A stretch of DNA of 64,000 bases, taken from a virus. Every line of letters begins with the position of its first letter. Position 1 is the stretch's first letter. The notes under the pieces were generated by a model. That model did not search any database. It was not told the DNA's origin and saw nothing but the letters and a program-made list of their open reading frames with translations. The position numbers and the translations under genes are program-made. Positions 44,326 to 53,778 of the stretch are shown here, piece by piece. Location: the IMG/VR virus record IMGVR_UViG_3300028746_000015, positions 1 through 64,000 of that record; one strand, 5' to 3'.

Positions 44326-45147
44326 TTATCCGATGCCGTTACTAAAGTCCATTGCGGCTGAACTGCTGCCTGTATTCGCACTACTCGCGCCTGCATTAGG
44401 GCTAGAAGCTCCCCCACTACCCGTTAGGGCACTTAGTCCGCCAGATGCAAATGCACCGCCGACCGCGCCTAGCGCACCTGTTACGCCTTGCACCCACGAG
44501 TTGTTCTGGGTTGCGATCTGATTGGCTGTATTTGCCGAAGCAGTACCGGCATTTGTCTCCGCGTTGTTAGCTGAAGTCGAGGAGTTGAAACTATTTGTCG
44601 CGTTTAGAAGGCCACTCGTAGCCGCATTGTAGTTTGCGTTCCCTTGCGCGTAATCGTTCGTGTTGATCGTATTGAGTTGGCTGGCCGTATTCTGAGCCGC
44701 GCTATTCGCCACGCTAAGATCGATGCCAGTATTAGTACCACTCTGAAGTGCCGCATTGTTACCACCGCCTTCGGAGGCTTCTGCTTCACCGGCAGCTTGC
44801 TTGGCGTTACGTGCTGCAATGCCTGAATTGGTAATGGCCGCTGAGTCAAGATTGGACTTCTCTGCCGCGCTGTAGCCTTGCTGGGATGGTCCGGCCTCAA
44901 TTGTTGGGGCGAACGTCGACATCAGGTCATTGAAGACCTGGTTGTCTGCACCGAATACTTGTCCGGCCTGCTGGTTGACCTGTGTGGCGAAACCTGCCTG
45001 CTGCGTCTGTGCAGCATTTTGTGCTGAGGTCGCCCCACACGCAAGATCTAGTGGTCCATAGTAACCATCATAGCACAGGGAGTTGTCTTTGTCAACAACA
45101 AAATTAGGGCCGTCGAGTTTGAAGCTAATTCTTGTCCATATTCTCAT
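44326..45147 (-). CDS. Internal virion protein, Ala/Asn/Ser-rich
   Basis: 273 residues as called. The part from CGATSAQNAAQTQQAGFA onward has the look of small ejection or internal-core proteins, which often begin near such a CG-x2-SAQ motif; the first 35 residues may be non-homologous extension. It is very rich in Ala, Asn, Ser and Thr with a hydrophobic Gly-rich stretch (WVQGVTGALGAVGGAFASGGL) near residues 220-245 that might enter a membrane. A consensus promoter lies inside the first 30 codons. Confidence 0.7.
   Translation of the reverse strand: MRIWTRISFKLDGPNFVVDKDNSLCYDGYYGPLDLACGATSAQNAAQTQQAGFATQVNQQAGQVFGADNQVFNDLMSTFAPTIEAGPSQQGYSAAEKSNLDSAAITNSGIAARNAKQAAGEAEASEGGGNNAALQSGTNTGIDLSVANSAAQNTASQLNTINTNDYAQGNANYNAATSGLLNATNSFNSSTSANNAETNAGTASANTANQIATQNNSWVQGVTGALGAVGGAFASGGLSALTGSGGASSPNAGASSANTGSSSAAMDFSNGIG
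45067..45095 (-). promoter_or_regulatory. Near-consensus promoter inside a coding region
   Basis: Minus strand: TTGACA (45095-45090), 17-base spacer, TATGAT (45072-45067), within the first codons of the 44326 gene. It could give extra transcripts for the three internal virion protein genes, or mean that the 44326 gene starts later than called. Confidence 0.5.
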
Positions 45148-45148
45148 T

Positions 45149-45538
45149 TTATGCGATCATCCGACGAAGTTCATGCCCTGACACTGCTGTAAATCCTAAA
45201 CGCTTCTCACAAAACTTTTTGAGGAAGTCATTCGACGTGACACACACAATCTCAGTGAAGCCAAATGATCTGGCTTTTTCAACTAGCTCTGGAAATCCTT
45301 GTATCATAGCCGCCATGTTGCGTTTGGCATCATGATTTGAAACATATTGGATATCAAGCCGAAGGGCTTTTGAACCCCTAAGAAAGAAGACCGGGCCACG
45401 CTCGTCCTCGTAGACGTTGCAAACCGATCCGATCTCTGTGAAGAACTCGGGTTCCGTTCCTTGATGGTGCTCATCTGCGGCCAGCGAAAGCGCCAGGGTC
45501 GGCATATCGTCCGGCTCTAAAGGTCGGTAAGTAATCAT
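45149..45538 (-). CDS. GNAT-like acetyltransferase protein
   Basis: 129 residues; AAGGAATAC-ATG. Fold pattern MITYRPLEPDDMPTLALSLAADEH, a beta-rich centre, then ELVEKARSFGFTEIVCVTSND and FCEKRLGFTAVSGHELRR, as in GNAT acyltransferases (the end of the fold with N-D-FL and LGF). The acetyl-CoA loop (Q/R-x2-G-x-G/A) is poorly preserved (NMAAMIQGFPEL). Similar proteins recur among podovirus tail genes, where their role is unknown. Confidence 0.75.
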   Translation of the reverse strand: MITYRPLEPDDMPTLALSLAADEHHQGTEPEFFTEIGSVCNVYEDERGPVFFLRGSKALRLDIQYVSNHDAKRNMAAMIQGFPELVEKARSFGFTEIVCVTSNDFLKKFCEKRLGFTAVSGHELRRMIA

Positions 45539-45545
45539 GTATTCC

Positions 45546-46334
45546 TTATATAAACTTCACAAACGCTTGGAACACCTCAGTGGACATGGTATTTGGCCCA
45601 TTCCATTGGAGTTCTAAAACCAAGGGTGTAGTGGTATCGGAGGTAGTGGATGTATTGACGGCGCTTACAATCTGGCTAACGGCGCTTGCTGTATCTACTT
45701 GCAAAGGTGTAATTACAAAGGTCTGTGAGTTTGTGACGCCAGGTAAATTGACAATCCTAGCGCCACCGAAAGCTTGTTCAGAGGCACCAACGAGTCCGTT
45801 CCACCCTAGCACGTTCCCGTCAAACACAATCTGCCACGAATTTGTAGTAAATGTCCCGCTCAAACCTATAGCACTAAAATCAAATTCAATGCCCTTGCCT
45901 GGTGGTATAGTGTTTGCAGGTATGGTGTAAGTGATCATGGTCTGAAACGTACTGTTACCTGTCACCGCACCCTGCGGACCCCACGACTGTATGATGGTAC
46001 TCGCGCCAGTTGGTGTCGGCGCATTGATAGTGACGGTACCACCTGATTCAGTCAGGGTTATGTTGGTTCCTTCAGCCAAGTTGAGAAGAGTCTGGGAAGA
46101 GTTATCTGTGCCGTTTGTTTGCAATTCAATTGAGCTGATTACTACCGAGCGATTGACCCAGTTGTTAACTGTTTCATCATACACTAAAAAGTCGCCGTCG
46201 TCAAGTCCCGAAAAAGCGAGGGGGATTCCTTCGAGTCCGGTGACTGAAACGGTAGGACTCCCTGCGACAGACTGAATGTCGCCAGTCAAAGGATAAATGC
46301 TTGCTCCACCACCACCTACGATCTCTCGATTCAT
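45546..46334 (-). CDS. Virion surface or fibre protein
   Basis: 262 residues, weak ribosome site. Beta-rich, Ser/Thr/Asn-rich, with a jelly-roll-like C-terminal domain (TMITYTIPANTIPPGKGIEF ... LELQWNGPNTMSTEVFQAF). The N-terminal part (DFLVYDETVNNWVNRSV) has the feature LVYD-x5-WVNR seen in phage tail-fibre repeats. Likely a receptor-binding or fibre-associated protein. Confidence 0.72.
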   Translation of the reverse strand: MNREIVGGGGASIYPLTGDIQSVAGSPTVSVTGLEGIPLAFSGLDDGDFLVYDETVNNWVNRSVVISSIELQTNGTDNSSQTLLNLAEGTNITLTESGGTVTINAPTPTGASTIIQSWGPQGAVTGNSTFQTMITYTIPANTIPPGKGIEFDFSAIGLSGTFTTNSWQIVFDGNVLGWNGLVGASEQAFGGARIVNLPGVTNSQTFVITPLQVDTASAVSQIVSAVNTSTTSDTTTPLVLELQWNGPNTMSTEVFQAFVKFI

Positions 46335-46338
46335 TATT

Positions 46339-47058
46339 CTAGCTCGTTTCTAAGGGTACATACTGCAACGTCACAGTAATCGCCGCGACCGCACCGGACA
46401 AGTTCGTGACCGTCACGTACGCCATAGGCTTCTGTGGGTTGTCGCCATTCGCACCAATACGGTTCTGAAAGTTCCATGCATAAGGTACGGTATCCATGGC
46501 AACGTCGGTGATAATGTTTTGCGTCGAGCCTGCCGGAGGGGGAACGTCAATCGCACGACTGAGGTCTGCCGTCTGCGAGAACGCTGTCCCGTAAATCTCC
46601 ACGCGCGCTTGTGTGCTTGCCGTCAGACTGAGAAGCTGGAAGCTCTCAGTAGTCACAGCAAACGCACCGGTAAAGGTTGCGCCGGGTCCGAGTGGGGTTG
46701 TGGTGACCGATACCTGCTTAGCGGCGAGTTGCACCGGGGCCGGGTTCGATCCGCTGCTCTGGGTTATTACGCTGGATACGACCGCGTTACCGCCGCCTCC
46801 ACCTCCATTTATACCAGAAGTCACGGCAGAAAGCAAGCGCGTTTGTGGCACAGATGAAGAATAAAATTGACGGAGAGAATCTGGGGTCGCTTGGAAGATT
46901 GGCGGGAGAGGACAGCGAATCGCCGAGTTGTACCCCGGCTGCATGTCGTTGGTCTGAGATGCAGGCGGGGTATAACGTTGCGGTACGGCTGCGGTTCCTG
47001 CTTGTATAGGAGAGTATCCACTGAGATCGACGTTACTGGCTTCTGATAGGGTTGGCAC
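46339..47058 (-). CDS. Virion structural protein
   Basis: 239 residues from a GTG, overlapping the endonuclease VII-like gene by 26 bases. Poly-Gly segment (INGGGGGGNAV) joining an N-terminal anchor to a beta-rich domain (TGAFAVTTESFQLLSLTAST; AYVTVTNLSGAVAAITVTLQYV). Likely a minor tail or head-surface protein. Confidence 0.7.
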   Translation of the reverse strand: MPTLSEASNVDLSGYSPIQAGTAAVPQRYTPPASQTNDMQPGYNSAIRCPLPPIFQATPDSLRQFYSSSVPQTRLLSAVTSGINGGGGGGNAVVSSVITQSSGSNPAPVQLAAKQVSVTTTPLGPGATFTGAFAVTTESFQLLSLTASTQARVEIYGTAFSQTADLSRAIDVPPPAGSTQNIITDVAMDTVPYAWNFQNRIGANGDNPQKPMAYVTVTNLSGAVAAITVTLQYVPLETS

Positions 47059-47491
47059 GTCTTAGGTACTCCGATGCTCGGTCGACTATCACAGGATCAT
47101 CTTTCAGGTTACCAATAGCTGAGTTGCATCCTTTGCAAAGGAGGCCGCGTACCTTACCGGTAAGATGGTCGTGATCGACATGCGGTACGCCAAAGGGCTC
47201 TAGGCATATCGCGCACTTATTGTCTTGCTCCGTAAGCATTGCATCATGACGTTCAATAGTCAGATCGTAACGCAGCTTCAGGTGCGATTTTTTCTTTGAT
47301 ACAGGATTTTGTGGCTTACGTTTATGACTACGAGCCCAATCTCTGCGTTGTTTGTTATACAACTCTCGGTTTTCTTTTGCCCACTTCTGAAGTCTGAGCT
47401 TTGCGCAAGCCCTACACACCCTACCCCCGTTCTTTCGGAGTAGGGTGTTTTCAGGAGAGAACTCATGTCCACGACTGCAATGGGTTATCAT
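47033..47491 (-). CDS. Recombination endonuclease VII-like nuclease (second copy)
   Basis: 152 residues. N-terminal C-x-RGHEFS and CRACAKLR zinc-type pairs, a basic helical linker, then the Endonuclease_7 signature: CAICLEPF, VDHDHLTGKVRGLLCKGCNSAIG. There is no Shine-Dalgarno before its ATG. It interrupts the tail genes and overlaps the start of the next one, so it is more likely a mobile homing-type nuclease than a replication enzyme. A perfect TATCAA/TTGATA inverted repeat spans the stop of the preceding tail gene. Confidence 0.85.
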   Translation of the reverse strand: MITHCSRGHEFSPENTLLRKNGGRVCRACAKLRLQKWAKENRELYNKQRRDWARSHKRKPQNPVSKKKSHLKLRYDLTIERHDAMLTEQDNKCAICLEPFGVPHVDHDHLTGKVRGLLCKGCNSAIGNLKDDPVIVDRASEYLRRANPIRSQ

Positions 47492-47505
47492 TGGGTTTTA
47501 TTATA

Positions 47506-50500
47506 TCAATTTTCTTGATAAAAAGCACCAAAAACCGTCAGCGTAAGCAACTCATTTTGAGCTGCCTCGGTCGCCCAAATTACCTTCATTTGCATGTGAC
47601 GGCAAACTGCACCCGAGTCGATGTCTGCCAGATAGAATCGCTGGCTAGGTATCGAGCGGGATCGTCCCAGGGTCGGTGGGTCAGGGACATTCTCTTTCAA
47701 GATGTCGAACGTTCCGGTGTAGTATGGAAGGGCTTCATCCATAAGTACACCGAGTGTCAGCGGCGTTCCGAACGGTGCACTGTCGGTGACGATATAGCTG
47801 ACAACCGCGACTTGGCCGGGCTGCGCTAAGACGGCTGAACCGATCACAGCGTTAGCCGGATAGCTCACCCCATTGTCCTGCGAGGCGTTCAAATCTCGAT
47901 TCAAGATCGGGCCGGTACCGGTGGGACCAAGCAAGAGTCGGTGGACTCCAGGGGTCACTTCGATACTCGTCACTGCCTTGCATCCGCCTTGGATCGTTGC
48001 GAACGGTGACCACGTGTAGCCGGACTCCGGTGAAGGAGTGGCCATCAAGCGGAACCAACCGTTGACACCATCTGAGACGTACCAAGCTTTATCTTCACCT
48101 TGGACATGCCATGTGACGTAGACATTAGCCGGGTTCCAGTTCTGACCAATGTTGCCACTAGTCTGACGGAGTTGATCGCCAATCGGGAAGCCTGCATCTG
48201 TGACACCCGCCGCTGGGTCGATGATGATGAACTCGTTGTCAGTGCTGAAGAAGCCAATGATCGAGCCATTGATATCGAGCGCGTCGTAGTTCAACAGACC
48301 AATGCCTGTCATGATTGGGATCGCCGACTGGATCGGGCTCTGAGACGTTCCTGATCCTTGGATCAAGTATACGTCCGAAACGGTGAAGACCATCAAGCCC
48401 GAGGTCGTCGGAACCATTCTCTTCACGAGTGAAGGAAAGGTATCGAAGTCGAGCGGAGACGTACCGTTTACGCCGTTGCCGATTGGTGTATCCGGTCCTG
48501 ATGTCCAGTATACCGTATTTCCTATCGAGTAGAAGATACGGTTGAGATGGAAGGTCAGGTTGATCGCGCCGTTGGCCGGTGGGGTATTCTCTCCGCCGAT
48601 AGGAGCTTCAATCAAGTTATTTAGGCCGGTGTCAGGTGTCGTGTCAGTATATCCGCTCGTGATGTACGTCGACAGCGGAATCGTGTAGACCGTGTTCGTG
48701 CCGGGGATGAGGAATGGTGTTGCTTCTCCATCAGTGGTACGAAAGATCGCCACGTAGTCTGCTTGTGGGTCGATGTCAGCGAGGTTACCCAGACCGGAGG
48801 CCGGAGGGATCGTGACACTAGCAAAGCCGACATGATTTCCGGTCGCTATCGAGAGCTGGGTCGCGTTGCTTACTGTGTTGTCAAGCGTATTCACGAGCGC
48901 GATTGCATATTGCCAACCGCCGTTGAACGTGCTCAAACTTCCAGCAGGAGGTTGCGTTGCAGCGCCCTGATTGATCCAGATCAGATTAGGATTGTCGAGC
49001 GTCAGGCCATTCAACGCCGTGGTGAATGTAGGGGCAGTCGTGCCGGTTGCGCCGGTACGGAATGGTCCCTCCGTGTAGCCGTTGGGGTCGATGATGACGT
49101 TATTCGGAAGCGTGTAGTTAACGTTTGGAAGGAACGTGAAGTCCGTTACCGGACCCAGGTTGCTCCAAACGTATTGACCAGCCGACTCTGATACTGTAGC
49201 GTAGTTCGGAGCGTTTGATGTAGTGAACGCTGGCCATACGGGTTCTGCTGTGCCAGTAGTCGCTGTGCCGAATGGGATTGTCTGTCCGTTAGCTGATAGG
49301 TTAAGTTGCTGGCCGGAATGGAACCAGTAAGCGTAGTCAATCTCGTAATGGTAAGTGCCAGCGGTCGGAAAGTTCAGGACGAATGAGTTCGTGGAGATAC
49401 CACCAGCTTCGAAGCGATTGTTGTTACCACCGAATACTGGGTATCCCTGCACTGCCGTCTGCGTTGGATTCGTGCCGCCACCCGAGGGAGGGATGTTTGG
49501 TCCAGAGACATACTGCGCGCCGTCGCCGATGCCCCACAGTACCGCATCGTGACTGACGAGGGTGAAGGCATATTGCCCGGCAACTGGGATATCAAAGCTG
49601 CCGAGAACGACCATCTGATAGTCATGGTCTGCACCTGTTGGGAAGGGTGTCGTGGTTCCTGTGACAACTCCTGCACCGTTTAGGTTATTCCATGACTGAG
49701 TCGCACCGCTTCCTGTTGGGGTACCTGTCATCTGCAAGCTTGAAAGCGTTGTATAGCTTTCTGTAGCACTGCCAAGACTGGTGGGATACGTTAGGTAAAC
49801 TACACCTGGGACCGATCCTTGAGGATAGATATAAGCGGCAATGTTCGAGTTGAACGCGAGTGATGATCCTGATGCAAGCTGAAAGAGACAGTTGGTACCG
49901 GTAGCCGTACCTATTACGAAGTGTCCGTTCGGATACGAGGTGTTTGGTTGCCATACCATTGACGACGCAAGCTGGATCAGCGTGAATACTGCGGTGCCAG
50001 AAGTCGTCGTAGCTCCTACAGTTGTCTGCCATGTCGGTGTTGAACCTGCTGTGAGTCCTGCTGTCGTTACTTGCTGGAGATTCCCGTTTGAGTCGATGAG
50101 GACGCCTGGGAGCGAGTAGTACGTGGAAGCCTGCCACGATACGCGCGACGAGCCAACGACCGGAGTAACGACTCCGGTAGGAGCAGCAATTCCCCAATTC
50201 TCCATAGGGTTGCCGCGATTAGTCCAAACAGAAGTACCATCGGTCGTGGTTCCTCCCTGAAAGTTATTGCCTACAGAAGGAACGGTTTCGTTCCAAGTTG
50301 GTTCAGTGCCGCCAGAAATACCTGCGGTAGTTAGCTGCTGAATGTTTCCTGCGGGATCAATCAAGAACGTGGTGAAGGTGGGCGTGCTGTTGTTAGTCCA
50401 GTTGAAACCAGCCTGCCATGTAGTGAGCGTCTGTACCCACTTCTTATTGTCGATACCGTTGCCGAAGTAAAGCGAGTTTCCTACCGACTGCATGAAGGTC

Positions 50501-50901
50501 GAACCTGCGCCAGCGGTCTTCGTAAATATTTGCGTTTGTATACCGTCGAACAAAGAGAACAACGCTGCGGCCTGGTCGATCATGACATAAATCTCTTCAG
50601 TCGTGAGATTGAAAAGGCGGAAGTCATAGAAGCGGTCGACGCTGTTCCATGTGTTGCTGTCATATACCGAGTTGCCAGGGCGACGACCGAGCGTTAGACG
50701 ATTAGTGATCTCGACGTTGGAACCAGCGATGAGAGCATCACCGCTGGCACCATAAAACTTTTCCGTCAAGCGCGTCGTGTTTGCATCTCGCAGAGGACTA
50801 CGATTCGTCCAGATACCACTAGACCAGCGACCTGTGTAAATAGGTGCAAAGCGAGTTTGTTTCTGAGCTTGGCCACCGGCCAAACCTATGAGATTCGGCA
50901 T
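47506..50901 (-). CDS. Large tail protein with PA14-like domain
   Basis: 1131 residues; AAGGAG-CAAT-ATG. The N terminus (FAPIYTGRWSSGIWTNRSPL, then EKFYGASGDALIAGSNVEI and RRPGN) looks like a conserved docking domain of podovirus-type tail proteins. Repeated beta modules (TYSLPGVLIDSNGNLQQVTTAG type) follow, and at about 430-560 a PA14-like lectin domain (FDIPVAGQYAFTLVSHDAVLWGIGD; TAGTYHYEIDYAYWFHSG). The C-terminal half has a propeller-like pattern. It probably forms the tail stem or the receptor-contacting hub; exact role not shown. Confidence 0.8.
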   Translation of the reverse strand: MPNLIGLAGGQAQKQTRFAPIYTGRWSSGIWTNRSPLRDANTTRLTEKFYGASGDALIAGSNVEITNRLTLGRRPGNSVYDSNTWNSVDRFYDFRLFNLTTEEIYVMIDQAAALFSLFDGIQTQIFTKTAGAGSTFMQSVGNSLYFGNGIDNKKWVQTLTTWQAGFNWTNNSTPTFTTFLIDPAGNIQQLTTAGISGGTEPTWNETVPSVGNNFQGGTTTDGTSVWTNRGNPMENWGIAAPTGVVTPVVGSSRVSWQASTYYSLPGVLIDSNGNLQQVTTAGLTAGSTPTWQTTVGATTTSGTAVFTLIQLASSMVWQPNTSYPNGHFVIGTATGTNCLFQLASGSSLAFNSNIAAYIYPQGSVPGVVYLTYPTSLGSATESYTTLSSLQMTGTPTGSGATQSWNNLNGAGVVTGTTTPFPTGADHDYQMVVLGSFDIPVAGQYAFTLVSHDAVLWGIGDGAQYVSGPNIPPSGGGTNPTQTAVQGYPVFGGNNNRFEAGGISTNSFVLNFPTAGTYHYEIDYAYWFHSGQQLNLSANGQTIPFGTATTGTAEPVWPAFTTSNAPNYATVSESAGQYVWSNLGPVTDFTFLPNVNYTLPNNVIIDPNGYTEGPFRTGATGTTAPTFTTALNGLTLDNPNLIWINQGAATQPPAGSLSTFNGGWQYAIALVNTLDNTVSNATQLSIATGNHVGFASVTIPPASGLGNLADIDPQADYVAIFRTTDGEATPFLIPGTNTVYTIPLSTYITSGYTDTTPDTGLNNLIEAPIGGENTPPANGAINLTFHLNRIFYSIGNTVYWTSGPDTPIGNGVNGTSPLDFDTFPSLVKRMVPTTSGLMVFTVSDVYLIQGSGTSQSPIQSAIPIMTGIGLLNYDALDINGSIIGFFSTDNEFIIIDPAAGVTDAGFPIGDQLRQTSGNIGQNWNPANVYVTWHVQGEDKAWYVSDGVNGWFRLMATPSPESGYTWSPFATIQGGCKAVTSIEVTPGVHRLLLGPTGTGPILNRDLNASQDNGVSYPANAVIGSAVLAQPGQVAVVSYIVTDSAPFGTPLTLGVLMDEALPYYTGTFDILKENVPDPPTLGRSRSIPSQRFYLADIDSGAVCRHMQMKVIWATEAAQNELLTLTVFGAFYQEN

Positions 50902-50916
50902 ATTGCTCCTTCTTTG

Positions 50917-53100
50917 TTACACGATGCTTGTAATGATTCCGCCGACAACTGTTACAGTCTTGCTATCCTCACTGACGAAAGAACCGGTAGCTCCGGCCAG
51001 CGGCGCTCCGGTTTGGTTTGTGACGAAGGTATTGGCTAGTAAGTTGCCACTGAAACTCCACCATCCGTTTGTCGGACTGTATATGAAGTTGCCACTTTCG
51101 TTATAGTTAAACTGAATAACGAATACGTCGGCTTGAGTTACACCATCAAAAGGACTACCCACTTTTATTAGTGGGTATTGCGCATCAGTACCGGACTGCG
51201 GAGCGTTGCCGAAGAACAAACCAGTGCTGTAGGGGCCTGTGAACGTCAATGCTCCCGGCGCTACCAGTGTATTGTTTGCATTTCCTCCACCACCATAATA
51301 AGTTACCGGGTTATAGTTATTGGCCTGAATGTGATTAGTGTTGCCACCACCCCACCCTGTCCCACCAATATCCAATAGAAACCCTGAACTACCGTGACGA
51401 GGATTAGCAGGGGTTATTTGTGATTTGATAATCCACATTCCCGTACCGCCGTAAACAGGGTAATGGGGATTTTCTACTACGTCTCCCGCAGTCCATGGTA
51501 CGTTATTCTGTTCGATATGGCCTGCTGGATTGTTATAGTCTGGATTGGATACGATCTCTGCGCCGGGGTATATTGTAAACTCTGAGTTTGCTGTTCCGTC
51601 AGATGTCCATTGTTCACTACCTGCCTGCGGTAGTAAGTTAGTTGTTCCTCCACCTACATTAAGTCCGTATATTAGATTAGTACCGTCGAGAGACCCGAAG
51701 GCATAGTAGCTAGAACGCATTCCAGAGAAAGCTAGGTTAGCCGCAGAGCTAATATATCCGCCAGCTACTCCACCCTTGAATATAATTACTTGAGAGTTAG
51801 GGTTGCGCAGTAAGCAAGTCACACGCTGCGTCGTACCTGTAGTAGTTACCGCTGTGATGACGGACTGTTCTGGATAGCTCGTGCCTGCAACAGATATATG
51901 ATCTCCTACACTGAAACCATTAGTGCTGTCGTTGAAGGTGACAAGTTGTATCGTAAAAGTACACGATACGGGGGAGTCAGCAGTGCAACTTTGATTAGGT
52001 ATCTGCTCAAAGCTTGTTCCTTGATTCTGCCATGACCCTGATGTTGCAGGATTTTGATTTAGGTTTCCAGCAACAGTAGACTGGTAGTAGTTTCCATCCG
52101 TGTAGAGTACAACCTCTCGGTCGGTATATGTTACAGAAGAGTCCCAATTAGGAATTATCCCGTAACCTATAGCAGTTGAAATAGGGATGCTACTTGCTGT
52201 GCAGCCGAACGAGTACAGATATGTGTCAGTCTCCGTACCATTCAAGTCTAACTGTACAAAAGTTGTGCCTGAGCTTGGAGTAGGTACTGTAACTCTACTA
52301 GACACTATAGGTCTGCTGATATTCAGCATAAAAGCACCGTCAGTTGTCCAGTTGTTACCAGAGGTTGCAGAACTCCAAACGGGCGAACGGTCGTTAACTC
52401 CGCTGGAAGATACTACTGTTCCGTGATAATATCCTACATTTTCGCTCTGTTCACATTGCAGACCAGTGACACCCTCGTCAGACTGAGCAGACACTCCGCC
52501 ATCAGTGAAGACGTAGCCGTAGATACCTGCCGTGTCTCCGGCTGAATGTTTGTTGATAATGAAGGAAGTATTTTGATGAATACCACGTACTCCGGTATTG
52601 AGCACAGAGGACATCCCATGACCTACAGTCCATAGACCGGCGTTGCCTAGAGAGAAGCCTGACCCTTCAATTGTGAAGTTAGTGTCTAATCCTACGTAGT
52701 TAGAAAAGTACCCATAATTAGATATGCTATTGTAGTCAGTAGTGGATGGGAGCAAGACGGGTATTGGGTTCTGTGATCCTAAACTCAAAGTACCAGGCCA
52801 AGACATATCCCATTGGTTACTTTGATTTAAGTTGCTTAGACTAGCGCCTGTACCTTGTACTTCTAATCCATTCTCAGTGTAAGCTGGAAGAATTGTGGTA
52901 GCACTGGGGACTACACCACCTCCGCCCCCCGGCTCGACGTATGCCGATATATTACCATCGCTATCAGTCTGCCAGTTGATATTCGCCATACCCTCTGGTG
53001 GGGCAGGCGTGTTGTCGCTGAGACAAACCACGCCGTATTCACGGAGATAGCGGTTGAGGTTCTTGGTAGGCTGGAACTGAAAGCCGTTAGGGTGCGTCAT
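50917..53100 (-). CDS. Tail fibre/spike protein
   Basis: 727 residues; GGAGATATAC-ATG. The N-terminal module (APPEGMANINWQTDSDGNIS, YVEPGGGGG) resembles the start of the next gene upstream (53122), then a glycine hinge leads to a beta-rich, Asn/Gly/Ser-rich body suggestive of a beta-helix or pectate-lyase-like spike. It ends ESGNFIYSP ... FVTNQTGAPLAGATGSFVS. A receptor-binding fibre, perhaps with depolymerase activity; no catalytic residues can be named. Confidence 0.78.
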   Translation of the reverse strand: MTHPNGFQFQPTKNLNRYLREYGVVCLSDNTPAPPEGMANINWQTDSDGNISAYVEPGGGGGVVPSATTILPAYTENGLEVQGTGASLSNLNQSNQWDMSWPGTLSLGSQNPIPVLLPSTTDYNSISNYGYFSNYVGLDTNFTIEGSGFSLGNAGLWTVGHGMSSVLNTGVRGIHQNTSFIINKHSAGDTAGIYGYVFTDGGVSAQSDEGVTGLQCEQSENVGYYHGTVVSSSGVNDRSPVWSSATSGNNWTTDGAFMLNISRPIVSSRVTVPTPSSGTTFVQLDLNGTETDTYLYSFGCTASSIPISTAIGYGIIPNWDSSVTYTDREVVLYTDGNYYQSTVAGNLNQNPATSGSWQNQGTSFEQIPNQSCTADSPVSCTFTIQLVTFNDSTNGFSVGDHISVAGTSYPEQSVITAVTTTGTTQRVTCLLRNPNSQVIIFKGGVAGGYISSAANLAFSGMRSSYYAFGSLDGTNLIYGLNVGGGTTNLLPQAGSEQWTSDGTANSEFTIYPGAEIVSNPDYNNPAGHIEQNNVPWTAGDVVENPHYPVYGGTGMWIIKSQITPANPRHGSSGFLLDIGGTGWGGGNTNHIQANNYNPVTYYGGGGNANNTLVAPGALTFTGPYSTGLFFGNAPQSGTDAQYPLIKVGSPFDGVTQADVFVIQFNYNESGNFIYSPTNGWWSFSGNLLANTFVTNQTGAPLAGATGSFVSEDSKTVTVVGGIITSIV

Positions 53101-53121
53101 GTATATCTCCGAGTGTTACGA

Positions 53122-53763
53122 TTAGACTAACGTGACGGTCTTACGAGTTCCGCCTACAGTGAAATAGAGATTCGTGCCGTCATACTCGAAGGCACCGTTT
53201 ACAGGAGTGTCCACCAGTGTTCCTGCTGTCAAAAGAATAGGGACAACGCTAGAAGCATTGATAGCGAGACTGGCATTCAAAGAAAAAGTCTGCCCGAAAC
53301 CTATTGAAATACCTTGGTCAGTGTTAGGTATCGCTAATCCATTGACGTTGAATTGGTTGTAAGTAAATCCAGCAGAACGAAACTGATAAGCTCCACCGCT
53401 TAGTGTATCGAAGTAAAAAGTAGGGTCTGACGGAGACGCTACGAAACCCTGACGAAGATCGTTATCGTTACTACCACCTAACGTTAGGCTACAATAAGTA
53501 CTAGACGGTAGTTGCTCGGCAAGTAGGTTTGGTACGGATGTAAAGTTACCATCCCCATCGGTCGTCTGAATAGAGGCTACCGGACCTGACGCAGTACTGC
53601 CGCCCCCTCCTGATACATATCCTGATACGTTACCGAACACGTCGAACTGCCATGTGATGTTAGTCGCGCCATCTGGGGCTGCGGGAAGAGTGTCGTTGAG
53701 CGTAACCGCGTCAAAGGTGCGCAGAGCTACGTTCAGATTATTGGTAAACATTTGAACTGACAT
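53122..53763 (-). CDS. Short fibre protein sharing N-terminal module
   Basis: 213 residues from the ATG 10 bases after GGAG. Begins with NNLNVALRTFDAVTLNDTLPAAPDGATN-type module and YVSGGGGS hinge, paralogous to the 50917 start, followed by a short beta domain ending NGAFEYDGTNLYFTVGGTRKTV, a sequence frequent at the end of phage fibre repeats. Probably an alternative or smaller fibre on the same docking site. Confidence 0.72.
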   Translation of the reverse strand: MSVQMFTNNLNVALRTFDAVTLNDTLPAAPDGATNITWQFDVFGNVSGYVSGGGGSTASGPVASIQTTDGDGNFTSVPNLLAEQLPSSTYCSLTLGGSNDNDLRQGFVASPSDPTFYFDTLSGGAYQFRSAGFTYNQFNVNGLAIPNTDQGISIGFGQTFSLNASLAINASSVVPILLTAGTLVDTPVNGAFEYDGTNLYFTVGGTRKTVTLV

Positions 53764-53778
53764 TTGTATCAATCTCCG

